Shown: positions 1 through 8,259 of the stretch, in pieces | Position numbering within the stretch: position 1 is the first letter of the stretch | How the letters are laid out: each line of letters begins with the position of its first letter | The notes under the pieces: model-generated | What the model was told of the DNA's origin: nothing | Seen by the model: only the letters and a program-made list of their open reading frames with translations | Databases searched by the model: none | Assembly: GCA_016712415.1 (NCBI GenBank) | Contig: JADJRC010000008.1 | Location: 248,001-312,000 of the forward strand | Direction: 5' to 3' | Source: Lewinellaceae bacterium | Lineage (GTDB): Bacteria; Bacteroidota; Bacteroidia; Chitinophagales; Saprospiraceae | DNA length: 64,000 nt | Made by a program: the position numbers and the translations under genes

Positions 1-501
1 GCCGTACTTCTCTTCCAGTTTTTGCCGGAAGAGGCGGAACGCGATGGCCGGCTCGGTAGTAGTGCCCGACTTGGAAATGACGTTTACCGAAAAATCGCGG
101 TCGCCGATGGCTTCCAGTATGTGCGTATGGTATGCTGCACTCAGGTTGGTGCCGGCAAATACAACGTCGAAATGTTTTTTTCTGCCGCCGCGGAAAGGGA
201 GTGGCGGAGTGGGCTGACAGAACTCAAGGGCGGCCTTGGCGCCGAGATAAGAGCCGCCAATGCCGATAACGATCAATACTTCGCTCTGTTTTCGAATCCT
301 TTTGGCTGCCGTTTTGATCCGTTTAAACTCAGACCGATCGTATTTTACCGGCAGGTCCAGCCATCCGAGAAATGCATTGCCGGGGCCGCTGCGCGTTTCC
401 AGGAGTTTCGCGGCTGCGGCAACCTGCGGTTCAATAGCGGCTATTTCGTGTTCAGCAATAAACTGCCCGGTTGCAGTGGTGTCGAGTTGTATGCCTGACA
501 T
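1..501 (-). CDS. pgi: Glucose-6-phosphate isomerase, N-terminal part (cut by window edge)
   Basis: Interconverts glucose 6-phosphate and fructose 6-phosphate in glycolysis and gluconeogenesis; cytoplasmic. Only the first ~167 residues are inside the window, starting from an ATG at 499-501 (MSGIQLDTT). The frame is open to the window edge. It contains the substrate-binding segment VIGIGGSYLGAKAALEF of the SIS fold, then FAGTNLSAAYHTHIL and SKSGTTTEPAIAFRLF, all characteristic of Pgi. No frameshift is visible, including through a seven-A run. It lies downstream of a lipoprotein gene on the same strand, but a strong terminator separates them, so it probably has its own promoter in the short gap. 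A second, unrelated-subfamily phosphosugar isomerase lies 0.75 kb upstream. Confidence 0.93.
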   Translation of the reverse strand, partial: MSGIQLDTTATGQFIAEHEIAAIEPQVAAAAKLLETRSGPGNAFLGWLDLPVKYDRSEFKRIKTAAKRIRKQSEVLIVIGIGGSYLGAKAALEFCQPTPPLPFRGGRKKHFDVVFAGTNLSAAYHTHILEAIGDRDFSVNVISKSGTTTEPAIAFRLFRQKLEEKYG

Positions 502-518
502 GTGGAATATTACAGAAG

Positions 519-568
519 AAAAATAACCCGCAGGCGGCGAGTAAAGCGGGTACGCGAAGCCTGCGGGT
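519..568 (-). terminator. Rho-independent terminator of the lipoprotein gene
   Basis: A perfect 10-bp inverted repeat (ACCCGCAGGC at 526-535, GCCTGCGGGT at 559-568) encloses a 23-nt loop that can itself fold. On the minus strand the hairpin is followed by ATTTTTCTTC. It sits 8 nt after the stop of the minus-strand lipoprotein gene and before pgi. Confidence 0.8.
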
Positions 569-576
569 AATGGTGT

Positions 577-1173
577 TCAGAAATTTTTCGATTTTAACTC
601 ATAACTCAGCAAAAAGCCTTCGTATTTCACCCACCCGATCTGATCGGACCAGTAGACGGTGTCGGTATTGAACGTAAACGCCTGCTGATACGTGATCTTG
701 GCGCAATTGGGGATGTCTCCGGCGATGGTGCTCACCGTCAGCCCGTCTTCGAGTACGGTATAGGTGGCCTGGCCTCCGTCGAACTTGTGTGTCCATGATT
801 CACCCGCCTTGGCATTAGCCTTGTATTGCCAGTTGTCCGTACCGGCGATAGACTCAATTCCGGTGTAGAATTTGTCGCCGCAGGCTTTGTAAAAGAAATT
901 GTCGATACCTGCCAGTGCTGCTGGTTTCGGGGTGCCGCTTACGCTGACATTAAAGTTCCCATCTGCATTCTGATCCCCGTAGGTGTACGTGACATCGCCG
1001 GAGCTGCCGAACAGTTCGTCGTAGGCAAAAGTGATGCTGTGGCCGGTTTCCATAAATGGGAAATTGGGATTTGATCCGCCGCAATCATCATTGCCGTTAT
1101 CTTTTTTGCAGGAGGCAAGCATGGATAATACGGCTGCTGCGCACAGCAGCAAAAAGGGCATTTGATTTTTCAT
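577..1173 (-). CDS. Hypothetical lipoprotein
   Basis: A 198-residue exported lipoprotein of unknown function. It has a charged N-terminus, a hydrophobic stretch and a lipobox ending LASC (Cys at about residue 22) followed by KKDNGNDD. The acidic/Asn residues after the Cys are common in Bacteroidota surface lipoproteins. The rest is rich in Gly, Thr and aromatic residues and looks like an all-beta domain (YTYGDQNADGNFNVSVSG, then FYTGIESIAGTDNWQYK). No catalytic motif is recognised. It has a clear promoter upstream and its own terminator downstream, so it is probably monocistronic. Confidence 0.75.
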   Translation of the reverse strand: MKNQMPFLLLCAAAVLSMLASCKKDNGNDDCGGSNPNFPFMETGHSITFAYDELFGSSGDVTYTYGDQNADGNFNVSVSGTPKPAALAGIDNFFYKACGDKFYTGIESIAGTDNWQYKANAKAGESWTHKFDGGQATYTVLEDGLTVSTIAGDIPNCAKITYQQAFTFNTDTVYWSDQIGWVKYEGFLLSYELKSKNF

Positions 1174-1208
1174 AAAAGAGTTATTTAAAAGGTGGAAAAT
1201 TGGAGCGA

Positions 1209-1238
1209 CAAAAATAACCCAATTCCGCTGACCTGCAA
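1209..1238 (-). promoter_or_regulatory. Bacteroidota-type promoter for the lipoprotein gene
   Basis: On the minus strand there is TTG (1238-1236), a 19-nt spacer, then TATTTTTG (1216-1209). This fits the Bacteroidota sigma-ABfr consensus (-33 TTTG, -7 TAnnTTTG). The -7 box ends 35 nt before the ATG at 1173, a plausible leader length. The assignment rests on consensus match only. Confidence 0.65.
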
Positions 1239-1248
1239 CTCCACGGTA

Positions 1249-2265
1249 TTATACTTTGGCCAGTTCTCCTTTTAAATAATCAATCACCTTGATCTCGACC
1301 GGGTCGACATTGCGCAGGTCTGCGAGATAGTACGATGCCCAGTCGCCGAGGTACACCAGGTAAAAGGCCTTTTCAATCTGCGTTTTGCCTTTAGACCACA
1401 CTTCGATGGAGGAGCCGGTGAAGTGTTCTACGATCTCTTTATTGATGTCCATGCGGATGGAAGTGCGCTGGAAGTCGTCGCGATTGCGCAGCCAGACCAC
1501 TGCTACATCGGGGCGGTTATTGCGCCAGCCTACGAGTTCGTTGTGGTTCATTTCCGGCACTACATGGTGCCAGCAGAGCATTTTGGCGTTTTCATTGATC
1601 TGCTGCCGCCAACGTACCGCAACGGCTTCCATATGGTCGGCGATATACAGCACCGGCGTTTTGTCTGCCAAAAATCCGGCGATTTTCCTGGCGCGCTTCT
1701 GAATATCGGCGTCGTCTCTTGCCAGCAGTTTTTGGGCAGTTTTTACGGCAGTAAACAGCTTGAGCGGGATCAGTTTTGCGGCGCGAAGTACGCCCATCTG
1801 GGCGACAACGGAGTAGCCGAGACAGGCGCGGGGACTGCTCCAGCCTGTCGGTAACTGCACATAATCAAGACCGTGGGCCTTGGCCAGTTCGATCAGTTTG
1901 CCTCCCGAGGCGATACAGACGATTTTGGCGCCTGTTTCAAGGAGTTGATGGAAAGTGCTCAGCGTTTCCTCTGTATTGCCACTGTAGGAAGAACAAATGG
2001 CGAGGGTATATTTGTTGGCCCAGGCCGGCGCCTGGTAGCCTTTGCTGACAAAAACAGGCAGTTTGCAATAGGGTCGAACAAACTCCTGCAGGAAGTTGCC
2101 GCCGATTCCACTGCCACCCATACCGGAGATCAGGACAGAACGGTACGGGGCGCCGTGTTTCTTCAGGTCGATTTTTGCTGCGATATTAAGCGCCTCCTCC
2201 AGTTGTTCAGGGAAACGCGCGATCATCTTGTTCATAAGTAAAGTGCTGCTTTGAGGTGTTTGCAA
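1249..2265 (-). CDS. Bifunctional phosphoglucose/phosphomannose isomerase
   Basis: A 338-residue SIS-domain isomerase of the PGI/PMI family, predicted to interconvert glucose-6-P, mannose-6-P and fructose-6-P, feeding glycolysis and GDP-mannose/glycan precursors. N-terminal SIS domain: SGMGGSGIGGNFLQEF (about residues 47-62) and CSSYSGNTEETLS (about 91-103) are the phosphosugar-binding loops. The C-terminal half has VVPEMNHNELVGW, carrying the conserved Glu and His of this family. Length is normal and no frameshift is seen. Start ATG at 2265. A TAGTTTTG box about 20 nt upstream on the minus strand may be its -7 element, though no good -33 box is present. Confidence 0.88.
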   Translation of the reverse strand: MQTPQSSTLLMNKMIARFPEQLEEALNIAAKIDLKKHGAPYRSVLISGMGGSGIGGNFLQEFVRPYCKLPVFVSKGYQAPAWANKYTLAICSSYSGNTEETLSTFHQLLETGAKIVCIASGGKLIELAKAHGLDYVQLPTGWSSPRACLGYSVVAQMGVLRAAKLIPLKLFTAVKTAQKLLARDDADIQKRARKIAGFLADKTPVLYIADHMEAVAVRWRQQINENAKMLCWHHVVPEMNHNELVGWRNNRPDVAVVWLRNRDDFQRTSIRMDINKEIVEHFTGSSIEVWSKGKTQIEKAFYLVYLGDWASYYLADLRNVDPVEIKVIDYLKGELAKV

Positions 2266-2316
2266 GGTGCGCGCAAAACTAACAGGATTTAAGGAAACTC
2301 ATTTGCTCGAACGATT

Positions 2317-3387
2317 CTATTCCTCCCGTACGGTTGAAAATTCTCCACTCCGAAGGTTTACACTTATGCCATTCAAAGCCGGGTCGCTGAACATGGTTAG
2401 TCTGGCCTCAAGTGCGATTCGGTCGCCGGCGCCAAGGCAGGACAGTTCTTCCTGAATAATTTGGTTCAACTCCACAACAATCTTGTCCGCCGGATACCAA
2501 TACACCGTTTTTTTGTCCAGAATATCTTCCAGCAGCGATTCTTTGACAACCTGAAGTTCGGGAAGGCACAAGGGGCCGGCGGTAAATGCATTATTGAGTA
2601 AACGGAGTATATGCAAGTGCATGCCCGAGCCAAGCATGCTGGCAGCCTTGTTTTCCGCTGTTTGAAAGGTCCAAACCGGAAAAAACGACTCAATACTGTC
2701 GGCAGGAAAAAGGGCGAGGCAAGTATTAAAATAAACGTCGTCCTGGGTGTCTTCTGTTTCCTGCGCTTTCTTGAGCCAGAAACGGTAGTCGGCAAACAGA
2801 TAGGGCTGACGGCCCTCCCTGACCGACTGGAACACAAAACCCGGCAATGCTTCCTGAAACCAGCTTTCATCGGGCTGAAAACCGGCTTCTCCGGATTCGG
2901 GCCGGTGTGCCAGCACATCTGTCAGGGTATCCCGGAGCCTGACCGCTTTGCGGTAATCGGCCATCATATCCTGCGCGGTTTTGCCGGTATATCCTCCGGC
3001 CACCGATTGCGTTAGGGCGGCGCAGCGATCGCGTGCAACGGCGCCGAAATAGCACAACATGCGTTTGCGGAGCAGCCAGGCGCTGTCTTCCCGGAGCGGC
3101 TGAACAGCCGCGCAGAACACCCAACCCTTTCGGTTGTCGGCGGTTTGCACCAGCATCCAGGGGCTTTGATACAACTGGTCATTAAACGAAATAACCGATT
3201 CAAAGCGGCTTACCTCGCCCAGGTCGGTCAAACGTTCACCGGCTTTCAACTGGTGGAGGGCTGCGCTCTTTTTGCCGGACGATGCCTGCAATGAAATTTG
3301 AGAAAATACGACAACCAGTTGATCCTGAGCAGGTTTACTGTTACAGCCTGCAATTAACAGGCCGAGTAGAAAAACCGTATTACGCAT
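2317..3387 (-). CDS. SH3-like domain lipoprotein
   Basis: An exported protein of 356 residues, taking the ATG at 3385-3387, which gives MRNTVFLLGLLIAGC, a short lipoprotein signal with Cys at about 15. A longer upstream frame exists but would overlap the divergent gene and bury the signal peptide. After the lipobox, residues ~30-100 look like a bacterial SH3 (SH3b) domain (AGERLTDLGEV, then SPWMLVQTADNRKGWVFCAAV). The remainder is mostly alpha-helical with no known motif. SH3b lipoproteins often bind peptidoglycan or partner proteins, but substrate and function here are unknown. Divergent from the lamin-tail gene, with about 50 bp between starts, so promoters must overlap. Confidence 0.7.
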   Translation of the reverse strand: MRNTVFLLGLLIAGCNSKPAQDQLVVVFSQISLQASSGKKSAALHQLKAGERLTDLGEVSRFESVISFNDQLYQSPWMLVQTADNRKGWVFCAAVQPLREDSAWLLRKRMLCYFGAVARDRCAALTQSVAGGYTGKTAQDMMADYRKAVRLRDTLTDVLAHRPESGEAGFQPDESWFQEALPGFVFQSVREGRQPYLFADYRFWLKKAQETEDTQDDVYFNTCLALFPADSIESFFPVWTFQTAENKAASMLGSGMHLHILRLLNNAFTAGPLCLPELQVVKESLLEDILDKKTVYWYPADKIVVELNQIIQEELSCLGAGDRIALEARLTMFSDPALNGISVNLRSGEFSTVREE

Positions 3388-3440
3388 TTGAAGTAAGTTT
3401 ACGCACAAATCTATACAACGACCGAAAATCGCATTGTTGC

Positions 3441-6068
3441 ATGAAGACCATTCGCCTTTCCATATTTGTCCTGGTAGTATTGAACGCCTGTTCCGCTGCA
3501 TACGGCCAGATCATCGATGATTTTTCCGACGGTGACTTCACCCAAAACCCCGCGTGGCAGGGCGACTTGTCCAGTTTTAAGGTCAGTACGGCGGGTGAAT
3601 TACAGTTGAATGCCGTGGGAGCCGGTCAGTCGGCCATATGGGTCGGCGGAAATATGCCCGACAGCCTCATATGGGAATTTGATGTCCGCCTGTCCTTCGA
3701 TCCCTCGGGCTCGAACCTGCTGCGCATCATGCTGCAAACCGACCAGCCCGATGTTGCCGCTTCAAACGGTTATTTCCTTGAACTGGGTGAAAGCGGCAGT
3801 GCCGATGCCATTCGCTTTTTCCGCCAGGATGGCACAGTCAGGACACAATTGGCCGCAGGGCAGCCCGGTCTTGTGGCCAGTTCGCCCAATCTGAAGATAA
3901 GGGTAAAACGCACGGCATCGGGCGAATGGGCTGTGGATGCGGCCGCTTCGGGCATGGCTCTACAGCCTCAGTTCTTTGTGACGGACAATACCTGGCCCGG
4001 CGGAACCGATCGCTTTTTCGGGTTTCAGTGCGTGTACACGGCATCCAATGCCGCAAAATTTTACTTCGATAATATTAACATCCGACCGGATGTGCCCGAC
4101 ACCCAGGCGCCGGTGCTGCTTTCCGCTGTTGCCGATAATGCCAACACCGTAACGGCGGTTTTCGACGAGGAACTTGACTCCGTTTCCGCAACATTGCCCG
4201 CGCATTATGAACTCAGCCCGGGGGGCGGCCAGCCGGCCTCGGTGGTGTTGCTTACCGACCGGCGCTCGGTGCGCCTGAACCTGCAAACGCCGCTGGTCAC
4301 CGGCGCCTACACCCTGCAAACGCTGGCCATACAGGATGATTCCGGCAATGAAAGCGGGCTGCAAACGGCAACCTTTACGTTTGTCAAAATCGACGCCGCT
4401 GAGTTGTTCGATATCGTGATCAATGAAATAATGGCCGACCCCTCACCCCGTGTCGGGTTGCCGGAAATGGAGTGGCTGGAGTTGTTCAACCGCTCCGGAA
4501 AAACGCTCGACCTGGCTGCCCTGCGCCTGCGCGACGCAACCGGCTCGCCCGTGGTATTGCCCGCATATATGATGGTACCCGGCGAATACCTGGTCGTCAC
4601 CGCGACGGCAAATGCCGATTCGATGCAGGCAGTATCCCAGGGTACGGTGCTGGGTGCATCGATCAGCCCCTTGTTGCTCAACAACGACGGCGATATCCTG
4701 ACCCTGACCGATGCAGACGGAAATGTCATCGACCGCGTGGCATACAGCAGCGACTGGCATACGGAGTCGGGAAAGGACAACGGCGGCTGGACCCTGGAAC
4801 GTGTCAATCCCGACCTACCCTGCCTGGGCCGGACCAACTGGCGCTCCTGCGGTGTATTGCCGGGAGGGACGCCGGGAAAACAGAATTCCGTGTACAATAC
4901 CGCTCCCGACCTGGCGGCTCCGCATGTGCTGGATGCATTTCCCGAATCGGCCACTTCGGTACTGTTGCGTTTCACAGAGGGTCTCGACGGCGCATCAGCC
5001 TCTGATGCCGGCGCTTACCTGTTCAGCCCGCCGGTGGGTGTCGTTTCGGCCGTGCAATTGCCGGGCGAGCCTTCAAAACTGCGCCTGGCACTGGGCGGAC
5101 CGCTTCAACCCCAGACCCTGTACGCCATTGAGATCAGCACGTCTGTGGCGGACTGTTCCGGAAATGCGATTCCGGCTACAGATACGGCCTTTGTCGGGCT
5201 GCCCGAAAAACCTGAGCCGGGGGATGTCGTGGTCAATGAAATGATGTTCAACCCCGCGACCGGCAACCAGCGGTACATTGAATTTTTCAACCGCAGCAGC
5301 AAGGTGTTCAACTGGGCCGAGTTTTTCCTGGCTAATTTTTCCGATGGCGCGGATGTGGAAGCCTTTGCCGACAACAGGCTCATGCTGCCAGGGAGATACG
5401 ACGTGTTCACCCCTGGTGTACAGAATATAACCGGCCAGTTTAACAATATCCATCCCGAAAATGTGCTGGAAAATACCTTCCCTTCATTTGACGATAACTC
5501 GGGAAACGTGACCCTCTACTGGTCGGAAAGCGGCCAAACGGTGGTGGTTGACTCCTTTGATTATGCGGCAGACCTGCACAACGGGCTGCTGAGTTCCAGC
5601 GACCGGGACGGTGTCGCCCTCGAGCGAATTGATGTAAACGCCCCTACGAATCTCTTTTCCAACTGGACTTCTGCGTCTCCGCTTGCGACCGGCCTTCCGG
5701 GCACCCCCACGCTGCCCAATTCACAGCGTCGCAGCACGGCAGGCGCCGGCGACGAACTCATCACCCTGCCGCTTGCGCGCCTTTCCCCCGACGACGACGG
5801 GTATGAAGATTTTCTGGAAATCCGTTACACGTTGCCCCAGGCGGGTTTCGGCGCTACCATGACGATTTTTGACGCCGGCGGTATTCCGGTCCGACGCCTG
5901 GTCCGGCAGGATTTAATCGGAACCGAGGGTCTGCTGCGTTGGGACGGCGATTTCGACGACGGCACAAAGGCCAAACCGGGCATTTATGTGCTGTTCATGG
6001 AATTGTTCGGGCCCTCCGGCGAGACGCGCCGCGTGAAAAAAGCGTTTGCGGTAGTGGCGCGTTTTTAG
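3441..6068 (+). CDS. Secreted lamin-tail-domain protein with FlgD-like C-terminus
   Basis: An 875-residue surface or secreted protein, start ATG at 3441 (MKTIRLSIFVLVVLNACSAAYGQ, signal peptide). Order: an N-terminal laminin-G/jelly-roll-like region (~30-220); an Ig-like domain of the SwmB type (VTAVFDEELDSVSAT); a first lamin-tail (LTD) domain starting at IVINEIMADPSPRVG; a second Ig-like domain; a second LTD domain (VVVNEMMFNPATGNQRYIE); and a C-terminal FlgD-Ig-like module (LSPDDDGYEDFLEIRY ... KPGIYVLFMELF). The SPDDDGYEDFLEI stretch resembles the start of gliding-associated/T9SS type B sorting domains. In Bacteroidota such proteins are exported and may be adhesins or matrix proteins; the actual ligand is unknown. 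Confidence 0.8.
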   Translation: MKTIRLSIFVLVVLNACSAAYGQIIDDFSDGDFTQNPAWQGDLSSFKVSTAGELQLNAVGAGQSAIWVGGNMPDSLIWEFDVRLSFDPSGSNLLRIMLQTDQPDVAASNGYFLELGESGSADAIRFFRQDGTVRTQLAAGQPGLVASSPNLKIRVKRTASGEWAVDAAASGMALQPQFFVTDNTWPGGTDRFFGFQCVYTASNAAKFYFDNINIRPDVPDTQAPVLLSAVADNANTVTAVFDEELDSVSATLPAHYELSPGGGQPASVVLLTDRRSVRLNLQTPLVTGAYTLQTLAIQDDSGNESGLQTATFTFVKIDAAELFDIVINEIMADPSPRVGLPEMEWLELFNRSGKTLDLAALRLRDATGSPVVLPAYMMVPGEYLVVTATANADSMQAVSQGTVLGASISPLLLNNDGDILTLTDADGNVIDRVAYSSDWHTESGKDNGGWTLERVNPDLPCLGRTNWRSCGVLPGGTPGKQNSVYNTAPDLAAPHVLDAFPESATSVLLRFTEGLDGASASDAGAYLFSPPVGVVSAVQLPGEPSKLRLALGGPLQPQTLYAIEISTSVADCSGNAIPATDTAFVGLPEKPEPGDVVVNEMMFNPATGNQRYIEFFNRSSKVFNWAEFFLANFSDGADVEAFADNRLMLPGRYDVFTPGVQNITGQFNNIHPENVLENTFPSFDDNSGNVTLYWSESGQTVVVDSFDYAADLHNGLLSSSDRDGVALERIDVNAPTNLFSNWTSASPLATGLPGTPTLPNSQRRSTAGAGDELITLPLARLSPDDDGYEDFLEIRYTLPQAGFGATMTIFDAGGIPVRRLVRQDLIGTEGLLRWDGDFDDGTKAKPGIYVLFMELFGPSGETRRVKKAFAVVARF

Positions 6069-6134
6069 ACGATTTTCTGGTCTGGCGGGTCGTTTTTTGC
6101 CCCGCAGGTTTTCAATTTTCGGCAATCAGGTACC

Positions 6135-7739
6135 ATGACAAACACATCACTCTTTTTTCGCCTGCCAATCCTGTATGGGAAAAACATCATCCCGGCAATC
6201 TGTTTTGCCCTCCTTTTTCCGGCCTGCGCCAGCAAAGCCCTGTTACTCGATCCTGCCGATCTGGGCAGCAACTATTTTTACGAGGTGAGCCTGAACGACG
6301 TGGAAAACGACCGCCTGGCAGTAAAACTGTCGGTGTACGGCATCAAGGCCGATACGGTGGCTTTCAACTTCCCGCGCATCGTGCCGGGTATCTACGGCGC
6401 CATGGATTTTGGCCGCAACATTGTGCATTTCAGGGCACTGGCCGGCGCCGATACGCTTCCAGTGGAGCGGACGGGCATCAATACCTGGAAAATCAGCAGG
6501 GCTTACAAATTGGAGGAGATCAGGTATGAAGTCAACGATGGCTGGGAAGTCTTCGGCTCAGGCACGACGGAGGGGTTTTACAAATCGGCGGAGAGTTCGT
6601 TTACCAAAGACAAGGTCTTTGTAATCAACAACAACTGCCTGTTCGGCTATTTCACCGGCGGTGAAAACTGGCCGGTATTTGTGTCCTTTGAAAGACCCGA
6701 CGGCTTTTATGCGGCGACATCCCTGAAATCGGCGCCCACTCAGTCCGGCAAGGACGCTTTCCAGGCGTCAAACTACCGCGAACTGGTCGATAATCCGATA
6801 CTGTACGCCCGCCCCGATACAGTCAACCTGAATATTGGAAATACGGTAGTCACAGTGGCCTGTTACGCCGATTCCGGCGTAAAACTGGCGCCCGATATTG
6901 CTGCCAAAATCCGCCCGCTGCTCGAACGGCAGCGGGAATATCTGGGCGGCGCCCTGCCTGTGGAGCACTACACCTTTTTGATATACCATGCCTTGCACGA
7001 CCGGCCGGATGAATACACAGCCGACGGACTGGAGCACAACACCTCAACCCTTTGTCTCTATAATTCACAAATGGCCCCGGCCCTGCTCAACAGTTTTGTA
7101 TATGGTGTTGCAAGCCACGAGTTTTTTCACATCATCACCCCCCTGAATGTCCATTCGGAGGAAATTGAACAGTACGATTTTCTTGCCCCCAAAATGTCGC
7201 AACACCTGTGGCTGTACGAAGGCATGACGGAATATACCACCATGCACATGCCCATCCGTCAGGGACTCGAATCCCTCGACGATTTTTTGTCTGAAATACG
7301 CAGTAAAGTGCAGCAAATGCAGCGTTTTGACAATACCATCCCGCTCACCGAACTCAGCCGGGCTGCAATGGAGCGGCAGGACCAGTACTACAATTTTTAC
7401 CTGCGCGGTGCGCTGGTATGTCTCTGCCTTGATTTGCGACTGCGCGAACTTTCCGAAGGAAAATATGGCACGCAGGAACTGATGCGCGACCTAGCGACCC
7501 GTTACGGCAGGAACAAGCCGTTCAGGGACAACGAGTTGTTCGATGTGATAACTTCCATGACTTTTCCCGAAATTCGCGGATTCTTCAGCGACTATCTCGA
7601 AAAAGCCGGGCCTTTGCCCTTAAAATCGTATCTTGAAAAGGCGGGGCTAAAGTTCAATGAAAAGAGTTTAAAGATACTGGCATCATCCGACGCTACGGCG
7701 GAGCAACTTCAGTTGAGAAAATGGTGGCTGGGTCGTTAA
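6135..7739 (+). CDS. M61-family metallopeptidase (glycyl aminopeptidase-like)
   Basis: A 534-residue exported zinc peptidase. The N-terminus has a hydrophobic segment ending PACAS, so it is probably a lipoprotein. The N-terminal all-beta domain typical of M61 follows (YFYEVSLNDVENDRLAVKLS). The catalytic site is HEFFH at about residue 330, with the third zinc ligand in YEGMTEYTT about 35 residues later, which is the M61 spacing. The C-terminal helical part follows (FYLRGALVCLCLDLRLREL). The usual C-terminal PDZ domain is not obvious. Starts 66 bp after the lamin-tail gene and is probably co-transcribed with it and the next two genes. Substrate unknown. Confidence 0.85.
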   Translation: MTNTSLFFRLPILYGKNIIPAICFALLFPACASKALLLDPADLGSNYFYEVSLNDVENDRLAVKLSVYGIKADTVAFNFPRIVPGIYGAMDFGRNIVHFRALAGADTLPVERTGINTWKISRAYKLEEIRYEVNDGWEVFGSGTTEGFYKSAESSFTKDKVFVINNNCLFGYFTGGENWPVFVSFERPDGFYAATSLKSAPTQSGKDAFQASNYRELVDNPILYARPDTVNLNIGNTVVTVACYADSGVKLAPDIAAKIRPLLERQREYLGGALPVEHYTFLIYHALHDRPDEYTADGLEHNTSTLCLYNSQMAPALLNSFVYGVASHEFFHIITPLNVHSEEIEQYDFLAPKMSQHLWLYEGMTEYTTMHMPIRQGLESLDDFLSEIRSKVQQMQRFDNTIPLTELSRAAMERQDQYYNFYLRGALVCLCLDLRLRELSEGKYGTQELMRDLATRYGRNKPFRDNELFDVITSMTFPEIRGFFSDYLEKAGPLPLKSYLEKAGLKFNEKSLKILASSDATAEQLQLRKWWLGR

Positions 7740-7767
7740 ATTTGTTCTTTTTACCAATCTAATCGGC

Positions 7768-8211
7768 ATGAAATACAAACCGATCCTTTGTCTGTGTCTG
7801 TTGTCCGTCCTTTCGATTGGGGTGTCCGGACAAGCGCACCCCGACTCACTTTCACAACCACCCCAAAGCCGTGTACTGCACTTTGCGGAAAACGACGGCG
7901 GTGAAACCACCCGCGCTGTGGTCAATCTTTTGATCCACGACGAATTTGAAGAGACCGTACTGGGAGCGACAGCGTTGCTGCAACGCAAGGAACCCGCATC
8001 TGTACACGGAAAAATATCCCAGTGGGATGGTCGCTGCCAATTCAAGGTATCGCCCGGGGTGTATGATTTAAGAATACAACTAACCGGCATGGTCACCTTC
8101 GAACACGCGGCGCTTGAATTGCTGGCCGGCAGGCAATACGACATGGAAATCGAGATGGTCCGTATGCGACCGCCGGTGCCCAGCGCAAAGCAGCAGGCGG
8201 GGAAGAATTGA
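7768..8211 (+). CDS. Secreted small protein with carboxypeptidase-regulatory-like fold
   Basis: 147 residues with a cleavable signal peptide (MKYKPILCLCLLSVLSIGVSG). The body, residues ~45-140, looks like a carboxypeptidase D regulatory-like beta-sandwich: VNLLIHDEFEETVLGATALL, then an F-V-pattern ending GVYDLRIQLTG. These modules are common in Bacteroidota as carbohydrate- or partner-binding domains. It has no catalytic domain. It lies 28 bp after the M61 peptidase and ends 48 bp before the M1 peptidase, so a common operon of secreted peptidases is plausible. Confidence 0.6.
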   Translation: MKYKPILCLCLLSVLSIGVSGQAHPDSLSQPPQSRVLHFAENDGGETTRAVVNLLIHDEFEETVLGATALLQRKEPASVHGKISQWDGRCQFKVSPGVYDLRIQLTGMVTFEHAALELLAGRQYDMEIEMVRMRPPVPSAKQQAGKN

Positions 8212-8238
8212 GTGGCCGGTTGGTGCGTGGTACGTTTG
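8208..8238 (+). promoter_or_regulatory. Possible promoter of the M1 peptidase gene
   Basis: TTG (8208-8210), 20-nt spacer, TACGTTTG (8231-8238) matches the Bacteroidota -33/-7 consensus. A second -7-like box (TATTTTTG) starts a few bases later at about 8240, so the exact start is uncertain. It overlaps the end of the upstream coding sequence. Confidence 0.4.
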
Positions 8239-8259
8239 CTATTTTTGCGCCTAAATACG

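Noticed and set aside
22..498. Plus-strand gene at the window start
   Set aside because: It is the antisense shadow of pgi, whose minus-strand translation has clear family motifs.
3282..3440. Longer start for the lamin-tail protein
   Set aside because: It would add 53 residues before a clear signal peptide and overlap the divergent SH3-like lipoprotein gene.
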